From Nocardia pneumoniae NBRC 100136 (GTDB lineage: Bacteria > Actinomycetota > Actinomycetes > Mycobacteriales > Mycobacteriaceae), in NCBI RefSeq assembly GCF_000308755.1, contig NZ_BAGF01000035.1, positions 1-64,000 on the forward strand: 64,000 bases of DNA. Reading direction: 5' to 3'. The position numbers were made by a program, and so were the translations under genes. Positions 52,443-62,739 of this stretch are shown one piece after another. The notes under the pieces are model-generated. The model saw nothing but the letters and a program-made list of their open reading frames with translations. It had not been told where the DNA came from and searched no databases. The number at the start of each line of letters is the position of its first letter. Position 1 is the first letter of the stretch.

Positions 52443-54947
52443 GTGCGAGTAGCGCAGTCCTGGCTGACCGACATCATCCAGCGCACCAACCCCGAGTGGT
52501 CGGTGACGCCGGAGGAGCTCGACGCGGGATTCGTCCGGGTCGGGTTGGAAGTCGAAGAGGTCGACAAGCTCCAGCGCGTCGACGGCGGGGACGGGCGGCC
52601 GCCGCTGGTGGTCGGCCGGGTCGCCGAGATCACCGAGCTGACCGAGTTCAAGAAGCCGATCCGCTTCTGCAAGGTGGACATCGGCCAGCCCGAATTGCAG
52701 GAGATCATCTGCGGGGCGAGCAATTTCGCGGTCGGTGACCTGGTGGTCGTGGTGCTGCCGGGCGGTGTGCTGCCCGGCGGCTTCCAGATCACCTCGCGCA
52801 AGACCTACGGCCATGTCTCCAACGGCATGATCTGCTCGGTCGCCGAACTGGGCATCGGCAAGGACCACTCCGGCATCCTGGTGCTGGAGCCGGGCACCGC
52901 CGAGCCGGGTACCGACGCCAACGAGCTGCTCGGGCTGGACGACACCGTCATCGAGCTGAACATCACCCCCGACCGCGGCTACTGCTTCTCGGTGCGCGGG
53001 CTGGCCCGCGAACTGGCCTGCGGTTTCGATCTCGACTACGCCGACCCGGCCGTGCGGACGCTGCCCGACCACGAGCAGGAAGCCTGGCCGATCCGGGTCG
53101 AGCCGAGTTCGCTGTGCACCCGCTTCGCGGCGCGCCGGGTCACCGGCATCGATCCGACGGCGGTCAGCCCCTGGTGGTTGCAGCGCAGGCTGCTGCTGTC
53201 GGGTGTGCGGCCCATCTCGCCCGCGGTGGACGTCACCAACTACGTGATGCTCGAGCTCGGGCAGCCGCTGCACGCGTTCGACGCGGCGAAGGTGTCGGGC
53301 GGCCTGGTGGTCCGCGGCGCGAGCACCGGCGAGAAGCTGCGCACCCTGGACGACGTGGAGCGCGTCCTCGACCCCGAGGACGTGGTGATCGCCGACGATT
53401 CCGGGGTCATCTCGCTGGCGGGTGTGATGGGTGGCGCGAGCACCGAGGTGGGGGCCGAGAGCGCCGACATCCTGCTGGAGGCGGCCACCTGGAACCCGCT
53501 GCGGATCTACCGGACCGCGCGCAGGCACAAGCTGGTGTCCGAGGCGGGCAAGCGGTACGAGCGCGTCGTCGATCCGGAGATCAACGTCGCCGCGCTCGAC
53601 CGCGCCGCGAGCCTGCTCGCGGAGATCGCGGGCGGCACCGTGGAACCCGTGCTCACCGACGTGCGGATCCCCGTTCCCGCCGCCGAGCCGATCCGCATCG
53701 ACATCGATCTGGCCGATCGCGTCGCTGGCCTCGTCTACCCCACCGGGACCTCGGCGCGCCGCCTGGCTCAGATCGGCTGCACCGTCGAGGTCGGCGTCAG
53801 CGAGACCGGGCACGGTCAGCTGATCGTGACCCCGCCGAGCTGGCGGCCCGACCTGGCCCAGCCCGCCGACCTGGTGGAGGAGGTGCTGCGGCTGGAGGGG
53901 CTCGAGCAGATCCCGTCCGTGCTGCCCGCCGCCCCGGCCGGGCGCGGGCTCACCCCGGCCCAGCGCCGCCGTCGCGCGGTGAGCCGCGCGCTCGCGTTCG
54001 CCGGTGCCGTCGAGGTTCCGCCGCCGGTGTTCCTGCCCGCCGGTGTGTTCGACACCTGGGGCTTGGACGCCGAGGACCCGCGCCGGGTCACCACCCGGGT
54101 GCTGAATCCGCTCGACGTGGAGCGCGCCGAACTGGCCACCACCCTGCTGCCCGGGCTGCTCGAAGTGGCCGCACGCAACATCTCGCGCGGTGCGCGCGAC
54201 CTCGCGATCTACGGCATCGCGCAGGTGGTGCTGCCCGGCCCGAACACCCGGGCCGTCGAGCCGCTTCCGGTGGACCGGCGTCCCACCGACGACGAGGTGG
54301 CCGAGCTGCTGGACTCGCTGCCCCACCAGCCGGTGCACGTGGCCGCCGTCCTGACCGGTCGCCGCGAGCCGCGCGGGCCGTGGGGGCCGGGTCGCCCGGT
54401 CGAGGCCGCGGACGCGTTCGCGCTGGCGGACGCGGTCGCCGACGCGGCGGGCGTCACCATCGAGCGCCGCCCCGCCGCTGTCCTGCCCTGGCACCCCGGT
54501 CGCTGCGCCGAGCTGCTGGTCGAGGGCGCCGTCGTCGGCTACGCGGGCGAGCTGCACCCCGCCGTGCTGGAGCGTTCGGGTCTGCCGCCGCGCACCTGCG
54601 CCGTCGAACTCGACCTGGACGCGCTGCCGCTGCGGGAAGCCAGGCCGGTGCCGCTGGTGTCGCCGTTCCCGGCGGTGCTCCAGGACGTTTCGGTGAGCGT
54701 CGAGAAGACGATTCCGGCGGCGTCGGTGGAGTCCGCGCTGCGGTCCGGCGGTGGCGAGCTGCTGGAGGACATCGCCCTGTTCGACGTGTACGAGGGCGCG
54801 CAGGCGGGCGAGGGACGCAAGTCGCTCACCTACGCGCTGCGTTTCCGCGCCGCCGATCGGACGCTGACCGAAGACGAGGCCAGCGCCGCGCGGGACGCGG
54901 CCGTCGCGGCGGCCGCCGACGCTGTCGGCGCGGTCCTGCGCGGCTGA
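52443..54947 (+). CDS. pheT: Phenylalanyl-tRNA synthetase beta subunit
   Basis: An 834-residue subunit from GTG 52443. Domains in order: tRNA-binding/EMAPII-like ([25 protein letters not shown]), B3/B4 editing ([21 protein letters not shown]), B5 ([16 protein letters not shown]), a catalytic-like core ([21 protein letters not shown]), and the C-terminal FDX-ACB anticodon-binding domain ([26 protein letters not shown]). It partners PheS in the same operon. No terminator of note follows. Confidence 0.96.
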   Translation: MRVAQSWLTDIIQRTNPEWSVTPEELDAGFVRVGLEVEEVDKLQRVDGGDGRPPLVVGRVAEITELTEFKKPIRFCKVDIGQPELQEIICGASNFAVGDLVVVVLPGGVLPGGFQITSRKTYGHVSNGMICSVAELGIGKDHSGILVLEPGTAEPGTDANELLGLDDTVIELNITPDRGYCFSVRGLARELACGFDLDYADPAVRTLPDHEQEAWPIRVEPSSLCTRFAARRVTGIDPTAVSPWWLQRRLLLSGVRPISPAVDVTNYVMLELGQPLHAFDAAKVSGGLVVRGASTGEKLRTLDDVERVLDPEDVVIADDSGVISLAGVMGGASTEVGAESADILLEAATWNPLRIYRTARRHKLVSEAGKRYERVVDPEINVAALDRAASLLAEIAGGTVEPVLTDVRIPVPAAEPIRIDIDLADRVAGLVYPTGTSARRLAQIGCTVEVGVSETGHGQLIVTPPSWRPDLAQPADLVEEVLRLEGLEQIPSVLPAAPAGRGLTPAQRRRRAVSRALAFAGAVEVPPPVFLPAGVFDTWGLDAEDPRRVTTRVLNPLDVERAELATTLLPGLLEVAARNISRGARDLAIYGIAQVVLPGPNTRAVEPLPVDRRPTDDEVAELLDSLPHQPVHVAAVLTGRREPRGPWGPGRPVEAADAFALADAVADAAGVTIERRPAAVLPWHPGRCAELLVEGAVVGYAGELHPAVLERSGLPPRTCAVELDLDALPLREARPVPLVSPFPAVLQDVSVSVEKTIPAASVESALRSGGGELLEDIALFDVYEGAQAGEGRKSLTYALRFRAADRTLTEDEASAARDAAVAAAADAVGAVLRG

Positions 54948-55156
54948 GCCGCCGCACCGCAGATCCGGAGCCCGTGCAGCCCTTTCGGCGCACGGTCTCG
55001 TTCCTGTCGCTGCCTGAACGCTCTCTGTCGGCAACTGCGCCGCGGCCGGGGCGGTGCTGCGTCGAAGCTTGCGCTTCTGGATTCCCCGCGCGCCGAGCGC
55101 GTGTTCTCGCACCACCCGCCTGCCGCCTCGCTGCCGCGCGGGAGTAAGAACAGGGC

Positions 55157-55924
55157 ATGCGACATCCGGCCAGTCCGATCCTCAACGCGCTGACCTACCT
55201 GCCGGAACGGGCGATCGCGCAGACCCCGGCGTTGCTCGGCATGGACTACACCGACCTGTCCGTGACCACCTTGGACGGGGAAGTCCTGCACGCCTGGTGG
55301 ATTCCGGCGCGGGAATCGGCCGGGCACATCCTGTTCGCGCACGGCAACGCGGGCAATATCGGTGACCGGGTGCCGATCTTCGCGTTGCTGACCGAGGCGG
55401 GGTTCGACGTGCTGGCCTTCGACTACCGCGGGTACGGGCGCAGCACCGGAAGGCCCACCGAGCACGGCACCTATCTCGACGCCCGCGCGGCGCGTGAGGC
55501 ACTGCTGGCGCAGCCCGGTGTGGATCCGAATAAAGTGCTCTACCTGGGCAAATCGCTCGGCGGCGGCGTCGTGCTCGAGCTGGCGCAGTATCACCCACCG
55601 GCCGGGGTGATGCTGATGTCCACGTTTACCGGCCTGCGCGACGCGGCCCGCTCGGTGTACCCGTTCCTGCCCTCGCCTCTGGTCCCGAACGCGTATCCGA
55701 ACGAACGCCGCATCCGCGAGCTGCGCGCCCCGGTGCTGATCATGCACGGCGACCAGGACGAGCTGTTGCCGCCGCGGCACGCGGAACGGCTCTACGCCGC
55801 GGCCAGGGAGCCGAAACGGCTCGTCGTCTTTCCCGGCGCGGGGCACAACGACCTGATCACGGTCGGCGGCTCGGCCTGGTACGACCTGGTCCGGCACTGG
55901 GCGTCCAGCGTGCTGCGGCGGTGA
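55157..55924 (+). CDS. Alpha/beta hydrolase (ABHD13/YtmA-like)
   Basis: A 255-residue serine hydrolase: oxyanion FAHGNAGNIGDRV, GYGRSTGRPTEHGTYLDARA, nucleophile Ser in LGKSLGGGVV, acid in HGDQDELLPP and His in GAGHNDL. The pattern (HGNAGN plus GKSLGG) is that of the BEM46/ABHD13 family. The N-terminus is weakly hydrophobic, so membrane association is possible. Substrate unknown. The RBS is weak (GGGAG far upstream), so the start is less certain. Confidence 0.85.
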   Translation: MRHPASPILNALTYLPERAIAQTPALLGMDYTDLSVTTLDGEVLHAWWIPARESAGHILFAHGNAGNIGDRVPIFALLTEAGFDVLAFDYRGYGRSTGRPTEHGTYLDARAAREALLAQPGVDPNKVLYLGKSLGGGVVLELAQYHPPAGVMLMSTFTGLRDAARSVYPFLPSPLVPNAYPNERRIRELRAPVLIMHGDQDELLPPRHAERLYAAAREPKRLVVFPGAGHNDLITVGGSAWYDLVRHWASSVLRR

Positions 55925-55961
55925 ACCGGACACCCAGGTCACCGCTGCGTAGCCTGGCGTC

Positions 55962-56480
55962 ATGAGTGACAACAGCGAAATCGCGAGCCGGTTGGCCGGG
56001 TTGTCCGACGCGGAACTGGCGGGCGTCCTGCTGGTCGCGACGGCGGGACGGCCGGGGTTCGCGGCGGTCCACGCGGCGCTGGTGGGACTGCTCGAGTCGG
56101 GTGCTGAAGGCCCCGCGGCGGATGTGACTCCTGCCACGTCACCCGGCGCGGGTACGAACCCCGTCCAAGCGCCCGGGGTATCCGGGCAGGTCGGAGCCGG
56201 TTCCGCGGTACCGGCGGTACCGGTACCGCCGCCGGGTATCGCCACACCCGCCGAGAGCGGAGGATATTCGGCCTCGGGTGTTCCTACTTTCGAGTCAGTT
56301 CGCGATAAGGTCGAGCAGCGCTTCGGCACCGCGCAGGGTATGAGCGAACTCGACCGGCAGACTCCCGCGGGCCGCGGCGTGGACGAACAATGGCAGGCAC
56401 GCGAGAAGGCAGCGCGGGAACGCCTGGATCGGATTCGGAAATCGTTGCACGACAACGACATCGACCCAGACCAGCCGTGA
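55962..56480 (+). CDS. Unrecognised two-part protein (172 aa)
   Basis: Not recognised. An N-terminal helical unit (EIASRLAGLSDAELAGVLL ... HAALVGLLES) is joined by a long Pro/Gly/Ala/Val linker (about 50-105, with PAVPVPPPG) to a charged helical C-terminus (VRDKVEQRFGTAQGM, QWQAREKAARERLDRIRKSL) that could be a coiled coil. It precedes the next unknown gene by 45 bases, and both may be one operon. The linker DNA holds several overlapping GGTACC palindromes. Confidence 0.65.
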   Translation: MSDNSEIASRLAGLSDAELAGVLLVATAGRPGFAAVHAALVGLLESGAEGPAADVTPATSPGAGTNPVQAPGVSGQVGAGSAVPAVPVPPPGIATPAESGGYSASGVPTFESVRDKVEQRFGTAQGMSELDRQTPAGRGVDEQWQAREKAARERLDRIRKSLHDNDIDPDQP

Positions 56481-56525
56481 CCCGGGCCGGGCGTGCCGGA
56501 CGACGACTGTGATGGATGGATTTCG

Positions 56526-57548
56526 ATGAGCGAGCCGCGTGAGATCGCCGAACGGCTGCTGGACGCCCAAGTGGAATTCCTGCTCGCCGAGGTGACCGGA
56601 GACCGCTTCGCCGAGGTGATCGCGCGCGACACCGAAGCCGTGCTCGCGGTCGCCGACACGCTGGTCTTCCGGGACGTCGTCGGGATCGAGCATGCCAAGG
56701 AAACCGTCCGCACCGTCATCGAGCTGATCGGCGGCAGTCCGGTGCTGGCCGACATGGTCGGGGTGTTCGCCGATTCCATCTACGACCACATCGCCGCCAA
56801 CCACGACTACACGCTCGGCGAGGTGGTCGACCGCGAGCCGGTCGAGGCGCTGCTGGAGAAGATCTTCGGCATGCATCAGGCGCAGGAGCGCATCCTGGAC
56901 CGGCTCACCGAGAGCCCGCTGGTCGCCACCGTCGCCTCGAAGTTCGTGGACAAGCTGATCACCGACTTCATGCAGGCCAACCGGGAACGCGCCGAGAAGA
57001 TCCCGGGCGTCTCCTCGCTCATGTCGCTGGGGCAATCCGCCGCAAATCGGGCGAAGAAGGTCGCCGACAGCACCTTCGTGGGCGACCTGGCGGGCAAGGG
57101 CGCGCTGTTCGCGCTCAAGCGCACCAACAACGCCATCCGGGAGATGCTGCGCGACGCACCGGTGCACGACGCCGCGATGGAGTTCTGGGACCTGCACGCC
57201 GACGAACCGGTCAGCGGGCTGCGCGAATACCTGACCCAGAAGGATCTCAACGAGCTCGTGCTGCTGTGCTACGAGGTCGCGGTCACCACCCGCGAGAAGG
57301 AGTACTTCGGCCTGCTCGTGGACGAATGCGTCGAGGTGTTCTTCACCAAGTACGGTGACTACACGCTGGCGGCCATGCTGCCCGAACTCGGGCTCTCCGG
57401 CGACGACATCGCCAAGGAGATCCTGCGCTACGGCCCCGCGGTCATCGAGGGCGCGAAGCGGGATGGTGTGCTGGCCCGGCTGATTCGCGAGCGCCTCGCG
57501 CCGTTCTACACCTCCGACGCGGTGCTCGGGATTCTCGCGGGAGAATAG
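56526..57548 (+). CDS. Unrecognised conserved-looking soluble protein (340 aa)
   Basis: Not recognised by me. ATG 56526 is used; the open frame from 56493 adds little. The product is helical and acidic throughout, without signal peptide or membrane helices: EIAERLLDAQVEFLLAEVTGD, an internal VEALLEKIFGMHQAQERILDRL, and GLLVDECVEVFFTKYGDYTLAAMLPELGLSGDDI near the end. It contains FMQANRERAEKIPGVSSLMSLGQSAANRAKK-like amphipathic segments suggestive of membrane or filament contact. Coupled to the gene upstream by position only. Confidence 0.75.
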   Translation: MSEPREIAERLLDAQVEFLLAEVTGDRFAEVIARDTEAVLAVADTLVFRDVVGIEHAKETVRTVIELIGGSPVLADMVGVFADSIYDHIAANHDYTLGEVVDREPVEALLEKIFGMHQAQERILDRLTESPLVATVASKFVDKLITDFMQANRERAEKIPGVSSLMSLGQSAANRAKKVADSTFVGDLAGKGALFALKRTNNAIREMLRDAPVHDAAMEFWDLHADEPVSGLREYLTQKDLNELVLLCYEVAVTTREKEYFGLLVDECVEVFFTKYGDYTLAAMLPELGLSGDDIAKEILRYGPAVIEGAKRDGVLARLIRERLAPFYTSDAVLGILAGE

Positions 57549-57572
57549 TGCTCGGCGACGGGGACAACTCCG

Positions 57573-58112
57573 CTACATCGGCAGTGCCGGGACGACAGCC
57601 TCGCCGACCTGCGCCAGCCGGTCGCACGGACTCTCTCCGGCGGTCTTGTTGACGAGCGTCAGTTGCAGCAGCCCCTGCTTCGCCGAGAACAGCACGTCGC
57701 ACATCTGATCCTTGGCGGCGCCGTCGACGCGGAACTGGCGGCCCGCGCGTCCGGCGATGGTGACGTCCTGGAACTCGACATTGCCCGGCTTCCGCTCGAA
57801 CTCGGCGACGGTGCCGCTGGTGGAGAACACGCCGAGGGTGAAGTCGGCGCCCTTCCATCCGCAGATCTCCCAGCCGGGCTGCTCGACGCCGCCGACGCCG
57901 ACCTGTTCGGTCGCCGGGTCGAGTCCGGCCGCGGTCAGCGCGTTCTCGGGGATGCCGGTGCACGGGTCGAACAGCTGGGCTTGCGTGCCGCTGGCGCTCG
58001 TGGCCTGCGTGCTGGTCGCGGGCGGCGAGCCGCCGGATTCGTCTCCGCCGCAGGCGGTCAGCCCCAGCGCAAGCGCTACCGCCAAGGGAACCAACGTGAT
58101 TCGGTACGCCAT
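57573..58112 (-). CDS. DUF3558 lipoprotein
   Basis: A 179-residue lipoprotein: signal peptide ITLVPLAVALALGLTAC with lipobox LTAC, a Ser/Thr/Gln/Ala-rich linker, and a DUF3558 domain with paired Cys (FDPCTGIP, WEICGW, DQMCDV, GESPCDRL) likely disulfide-bonded outside the membrane. Common in mycolata as a surface or envelope-associated protein of unknown role. It converges on the preceding gene. Confidence 0.88.
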   Translation of the reverse strand: MAYRITLVPLAVALALGLTACGGDESGGSPPATSTQATSASGTQAQLFDPCTGIPENALTAAGLDPATEQVGVGGVEQPGWEICGWKGADFTLGVFSTSGTVAEFERKPGNVEFQDVTIAGRAGRQFRVDGAAKDQMCDVLFSAKQGLLQLTLVNKTAGESPCDRLAQVGEAVVPALPM

Positions 58113-58294
58113 CCCGCTCTCTTACCCTTCGCCAGTGTCGGGCCGGACTGTATCAGAGCCGCACCACCGGGTTTGATACCGGGCGAAGAGGGGTATCACG
58201 CAGTGTGATTCGGCATCCGATCCGGCGGGGATGGATGCCGGTTTTGTCGCGCCCGGTAACCCTTCGTTGCCAGTGTGTTTAGAAGTCCGCACAG

Positions 58295-58312
58295 TGTCCG
58301 ATTTGTCCGATT
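58295..58312. repeat. Tandem 9-base repeat upstream of the conservon
   Basis: TGTCCGATT is repeated twice head to tail. It lies about 100 bases before the cvnA-like gene; an operator is possible but unproven. Confidence 0.35.
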
Positions 58313-58407
58313 TTCGCGTTGACAGGGGGTAGGCGCTGTGAAAGCTTGCCCTTGTTTTCGTGCGCTCACCGCGGAGCGATCACGGCGGGGCAATCGGAGG
58401 AGCCAGG

Positions 58408-60957
58408 GTGGTGCGGTTACGTCGACGGCCGGAAAATTCCGGCGGCACACGGGTTGCCACGCCCGTCGCCCCCGTCGGTGAACGGCAGGCGTCCAGCAGC
58501 GGAATTGTCCGCCCTCGAACCATTCGCGGGCAGCTGGGCCGAATCCTGGTCGTTTCACTGGTTCTGGTGCTCGCGTTGCTGGGCGCCCTGGTCACCCGCG
58601 AGATCGACGCGTACCGCAAGAGCCGGGACACGGTGGCCGCGGTGTCGCTGGCGCTCGCGGTGCAGGACCTGGTGCACGAGACGCAGCGCGAGCGCGGCCT
58701 GACCAACGGCCTCCTCGGCGGCGACGGGCGACTGCGGCAGCCGGTGGACGACCAGCGCGGCGCCGTCGACCGCGCGCTGCGCGACTTGCAGCAGGCGATG
58801 GCGAGCAACCCGCCCGGCGCGGACCGGGTGCGCTCGGCCGCCCGGCCGCTGACCGACCTGGACGCGACCCGGTCCAGGATCGATGAGCTGCGTACGGCAC
58901 GGCAGGCGGCCTTCCAGTACTACACCGACGCCATCGACGCGCTCAACCAGCTGTCCCTCGGTCTCGACCAGGCCAGCGACCCCACGGTCCGGCACGGTCT
59001 GCAAGCGCTGTACGCGCTGGGCGAGGCCAAGGAGCAGACCGCGCGGGAACGCGGCTTCCTCAACGGGGTCTTCGCCGCCGACGAGTTCGGGCCGGGCGAG
59101 TACGTGCAGTTCCTCGACATCCGTGCCGCCAAGCTGGCCGGTCTGGCCGCGTTCGCCCGCGACGCCACCCCGGCCCAGCGGTCCCGCCTGGACGCCGCGC
59201 TGGACAGCGCCGACGCGGTCGCGGCGGCGGAGTCGGAGAACATCGCGATCGCCTCCAGCGCGGGACGGCTGGTGCGGCCGGTCGACCCGATCACCTGGTG
59301 GACCCGGATGACCGCGGTGATCGACGAGCAGCGCACCGTGCAGCAGGCGGTCGGCGCCGACGTGCGCCAGCGCGCCGACGCGTTGCGCCGCGCGGCCGCG
59401 GTCATCCTCGGCGCGTTCGTGCTCGCCGCGTTGGCCGCCATCGCGGTGGAGGTGGCGCTGGTCGTCGCCGCGGTGCGGGCGATCGTGCGGCCGCTGGCGA
59501 CGCTGGCCGCCGACGCCGACGACGTCTCGGGCAGGCGCCTGCCCGACGTGATCGCCGCCTGGCGCGCCGGCGCCGACACCCGGCCGGAGCCGCCGGCGCC
59601 GGTGCGCACACCGCCGGGGGCGAGCGCCGAGATCGCCGCGGTGGCCGGAGCGCTGGACCGGGTGCAGTCCACCGCGTTCGAACTCGCGTCGGAGCAGGCG
59701 CTGGTGCGCCGCAACACCACCGAGTCGATGGTGAGCCTGGCCCGCCGCAGCCAGAACCTGGTGCGCCGCCAGCTCAATCTGATCAGCGAATTCGAGCGCG
59801 AGGAACTCGATCCCAAGGCGCTGTCGAACCTGTTCGAGCTCGACCACCTCGCCACCCGCATGCGCCGCAACGCCGAAAGCCTGCTCGTGCTGGTCGGCGA
59901 GGCGAGCCCGCGCCGCTGGGCGGAACCGATCCCGCTGAGCGACGTGATACGGGCCGGTCTGTCCGAGGTCGACGACTACCGCAGGGTGGTGCTGCGACGC
60001 ATGGACGACGTGCTGATCGCCGGGACGGCGGCCAGCGAGCTGGCGCACATGCTCGCCGAGCTGATCGAGAACGGACTCGCGTTCTCCCCGCCGGATCTCG
60101 AAGTGGAGATCTACGGGCGCGCCGTGCCGGGCGGCTATCTGCTCGCCGTGGTCGATCACGGTGTGGGCATGCCCGCGGAGCAGCTGGACCAGGCCAACGC
60201 GCGACTGCGCGGCGAACAGGACTTCGTCGTCGCGCCCACCCGCAATCTCGGCCACTACGTGGTCGGCAGGCTGGCCCGGCGTCTCGGGATCGGCGTCGAG
60301 CTGAGTGCCTCGCCGGTGAGCGGCATTGTCGCGCGTCTGATGCTGCCGCCGGGAATGCTGGAAGCTGAATCGGATTCTCCACGCGCGCGCGAGCAGTCCG
60401 CCGCGTCCGGAACCGAAACCGGGCGCGAGTCCGAACGGGCGGCCGCAGTGACGTACTCCGCGTCAGTTGGCCACGCGCGCGGTGATACCGCTCCACTTCC
60501 GGTTGTTTCGGGTCCGGAGGTGCAGCGCCCTCCCGCGGAAGTGGCCTATCGGATCGGTGCGCCGACCACGTCGGAGATCTCGGCCCCGGCGCAGTCTGTG
60601 GCCAGCGCGTCGGAATCGGCGGCCGCACCGATCGTTCCCATGATCGAATCCACTCGTCCGACCACGCAACCGGGCTCCGACGAGTCGGCGATTCAGCGCA
60701 CCAAGAACGGCTTGGTCAAGCGAAACAAGAAGGCCCGCGCGGCCGCCGCGCGCCCCGGACCCGCCGCCGTGCCCCGGCCGCAGCTCGCACCAGCGGTCGA
60801 TCGCTCTCCTGCGGACACCCGCAGCATGCTGTCCGCCTTCCGGGCCGGGCACCAGCGCGGCGCACCGGCCGCCGCACCGCGCCCCGCCGACATCCGCGCC
60901 GTCGATTCGGCGTACGAATTCCAGCCTGCCGTGCCCATCGCAGAGGAGGCCCGATGA
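58408..60957 (+). CDS. cvnA: Conservon sensor protein with NIT domain (CvnA-like)
   Basis: An 849-residue two-helix membrane sensor: TM1 LGRILVVSLVLVLALLGALV, an extracellular NIT-type region (VHETQRERGLTNGLLGGDG ... QTARERGFLNGVFAADEF), TM2 ILGAFVLAALAAIAVEVALVVAAV, a HAMP-like linker, a coiled region with SMVSLARRSQNLVRRQLNLI, and a HATPase with N-box ELIENGLAFSPP and VDHGVGMP. No canonical H-box is clear, as in other CvnA. The last 230 residues are a long disordered Ser/Pro/Ala tail. GTG 58408 follows GGAGGA. First gene of a four-gene unit. Confidence 0.9.
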   Translation: MVRLRRRPENSGGTRVATPVAPVGERQASSSGIVRPRTIRGQLGRILVVSLVLVLALLGALVTREIDAYRKSRDTVAAVSLALAVQDLVHETQRERGLTNGLLGGDGRLRQPVDDQRGAVDRALRDLQQAMASNPPGADRVRSAARPLTDLDATRSRIDELRTARQAAFQYYTDAIDALNQLSLGLDQASDPTVRHGLQALYALGEAKEQTARERGFLNGVFAADEFGPGEYVQFLDIRAAKLAGLAAFARDATPAQRSRLDAALDSADAVAAAESENIAIASSAGRLVRPVDPITWWTRMTAVIDEQRTVQQAVGADVRQRADALRRAAAVILGAFVLAALAAIAVEVALVVAAVRAIVRPLATLAADADDVSGRRLPDVIAAWRAGADTRPEPPAPVRTPPGASAEIAAVAGALDRVQSTAFELASEQALVRRNTTESMVSLARRSQNLVRRQLNLISEFEREELDPKALSNLFELDHLATRMRRNAESLLVLVGEASPRRWAEPIPLSDVIRAGLSEVDDYRRVVLRRMDDVLIAGTAASELAHMLAELIENGLAFSPPDLEVEIYGRAVPGGYLLAVVDHGVGMPAEQLDQANARLRGEQDFVVAPTRNLGHYVVGRLARRLGIGVELSASPVSGIVARLMLPPGMLEAESDSPRAREQSAASGTETGRESERAAAVTYSASVGHARGDTAPLPVVSGPEVQRPPAEVAYRIGAPTTSEISAPAQSVASASESAAAPIVPMIESTRPTTQPGSDESAIQRTKNGLVKRNKKARAAAARPGPAAVPRPQLAPAVDRSPADTRSMLSAFRAGHQRGAPAAAPRPADIRAVDSAYEFQPAVPIAEEAR

Positions 60958-61024
60958 GACATGATCGCGCAGCGCTCATCGAGCCGACCGGGTGCGGGAA
61001 CCCCCGCGAGAAACAGGAGATCCG

Positions 61025-61453
61025 GTGACCACCCACCTATCGAGCGCCGACCCGCACACGTTCAACTGGATGCTGGCGAACTTCGTCCGCGAGACCCACG
61101 GCGTCCGGGAAGCCGTCGCGGTCTCGTCGGACGGACTGCTCATCGCGATGTCCGAAGGCTTGGACCGCACCTCCGCCGACCGGCTGGCCGCCATGGTGTC
61201 CGGTTTGGTCGGCCTCGCCAAGAGCGCGTCGCGCAGCTACTCGTTCAACGGGCTGAAACTGATCATGATCGAGATGAAACGCGGGTTCCTGCTCGTCTCG
61301 GCAATGGGTGACGGCAGCTGCCTCGGCGTGATCGCCGACAGCGGATGCGACGTCGGCCTGGTCGGCTACGAGATGGCGGTACTCGCCGACCGCGCGGGCG
61401 CACTGCTGGACCCGGCGCTGATCGCCGAACTCCGTGAGACGCTGCGGCGATGA
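61025..61453 (+). CDS. cvnB: Roadblock/LC7 protein (CvnB-like)
   Basis: A 142-residue Roadblock/LC7 protein (FNWMLANFVRETHGVREAVAVSSDGLLIAMSEGL, then MIEMKRGFLLVSAMGDGSCLGVIADSGCDVG). In conservons it binds the small GTPase as a GAP-like partner in a membrane-proximal complex. GTG 61025 has AGGAGA upstream. It ends with a four-base overlap with the next gene. Confidence 0.93.
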   Translation: MTTHLSSADPHTFNWMLANFVRETHGVREAVAVSSDGLLIAMSEGLDRTSADRLAAMVSGLVGLAKSASRSYSFNGLKLIMIEMKRGFLLVSAMGDGSCLGVIADSGCDVGLVGYEMAVLADRAGALLDPALIAELRETLRR

Positions 61454-61884
61454 GACCGCCGGATCTACCTCGGCTGCCGGACCCGCGCATGATCTCGGTC
61501 CAGGGCACCTACGGCGGGTTCGGCACGCCGCCGAACCGCCCGGCCGACGAATCAGCCGCTGGCGACGAACGATTCGTGCGCCCCTTCGTCGTCACCGCCG
61601 GACGCACCACCCCGCTGCTGGACGGGCTGCGGATCGAGACGCTGGTGCGGGCGGAGCCCGGGGCGCTGTCCGCCCCGCTGCGCTTCGAGCAGCACACCCT
61701 CGTGCGGCTGTGCCAGCAGCCGCACTCCATCGCCGAGATCGGGACCGCGCTGCGCGTTCCGATCGGGGTCGCGAAGGTCGTCGTCAGCGACCTGGCCGCC
61801 ACCGGACACGTGACCGTGCGCGCCGCCGACCAGCTCACCGCCGCTGCCATCGAGAGGATCAGGGACCTTGTCCGGGCACTCTGA
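61450..61884 (+). CDS. cvnC: DUF742 protein (CvnC-like)
   Basis: A 144-residue DUF742 protein: FVRPFVVTAGRTTP opens the conserved winged-helix-like domain, followed by FEQHTLVRLCQQPHSIAEIGTALRVPIGVAKVVVSDLAATGHVTV. The N-terminal 40 residues are Pro/Gly-rich. It overlaps cvnB by ATGA and the next gene by 17 bases, so translation of the whole unit is coupled. The family likely bridges sensor and GTPase. Confidence 0.93.
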   Translation: MRPPDLPRLPDPRMISVQGTYGGFGTPPNRPADESAAGDERFVRPFVVTAGRTTPLLDGLRIETLVRAEPGALSAPLRFEQHTLVRLCQQPHSIAEIGTALRVPIGVAKVVVSDLAATGHVTVRAADQLTAAAIERIRDLVRAL

Positions 61885-62455
61885 CATACGAACGCCTACC
61901 ATGCCGTCCTCGGTGAAAATCGTGGTCAGCGGCGGATTCGGCGTCGGGAAGACGACATTCATCGGGGCCATCTCCGAGATCGAGCCGCTGGTGACGGAGG
62001 CGGCGATGACCGAAATGGCCGTCGGCGTGGACGATCCGGGACGCGCGGACAAGACGCAGACCACGGTCGCCCTGGACTTCGGCCGCATCACCCTGGACGG
62101 TTCGCTGATCCTGTACCTGTTCGGCACGCCGGGCCAGGACCGGTTCGTCTTCCTCTGGGACGACCTGGTCGACGGCGCGCTCGGCGCGGTGATCGTGGTG
62201 GACACCGGCCGCGTCGACGACTGCTATCCGGTACTGGACTACTTCGAGGAACGCGGCACGCCGTTCGTCGTCGCGGTCAACCGGTTCGAGGGCGGCGCCC
62301 ACTTCGACCTCGACGAGGTCCGCGAGGCGCTCGAACTGGAGCACTGGATTCCGGTGCTGGAGTGCGATGCCAGACAGCGCGATTCGGTCAAAGACGTGCT
62401 GGTGTCGCTGCTCGAGCAGGTGCTCCTGCACCGTACGGTCGACCTGCCCGCCTGA
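61868..62455 (+). CDS. cvnD: Conservon small GTPase (CvnD-like)
   Basis: A 195-residue Ras-like GTPase: G1 GGFGVGKTT, G3 GTPGQDR, G4 as VNRF (non-standard NKxD). The start is taken as TTG 61868, with GAGAGGAT ahead and an overlap with cvnC; ATG 61901 would give MPSSVKIVVSGG without an RBS and is the alternative. It is the output GTPase of the CvnA-D complex, which in streptomycetes influences development and secondary metabolism. Confidence 0.92.
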   Translation: MSGHSDIRTPTMPSSVKIVVSGGFGVGKTTFIGAISEIEPLVTEAAMTEMAVGVDDPGRADKTQTTVALDFGRITLDGSLILYLFGTPGQDRFVFLWDDLVDGALGAVIVVDTGRVDDCYPVLDYFEERGTPFVVAVNRFEGGAHFDLDEVREALELEHWIPVLECDARQRDSVKDVLVSLLEQVLLHRTVDLPA

Positions 62456-62739
62456 GCCGCTGGCTGAGCACCGCGGCACGCCTCGTCACCGGTCTGGGTC
62501 CACACCGCCGGTCGAGCACCGCGGAGCTGGCGTCGCGCATTTGACCACCGGCGCTTTCGCGGCCGTGCCGCTCGCCGCGATCCAGAGATGCTACGGTCCC
62601 CGCGACGGGACGACTCCTCGACTTGCCCGACGACGGCGAAGTGACTCCTGAGGAAGAGGATGTTCGACCCACCGATGAATTCGCCGCGCCGCGCCCGTCT
62701 GTAGTGGTGCCCGGTTCGACGAGTAGAAAGCGCAGCATC

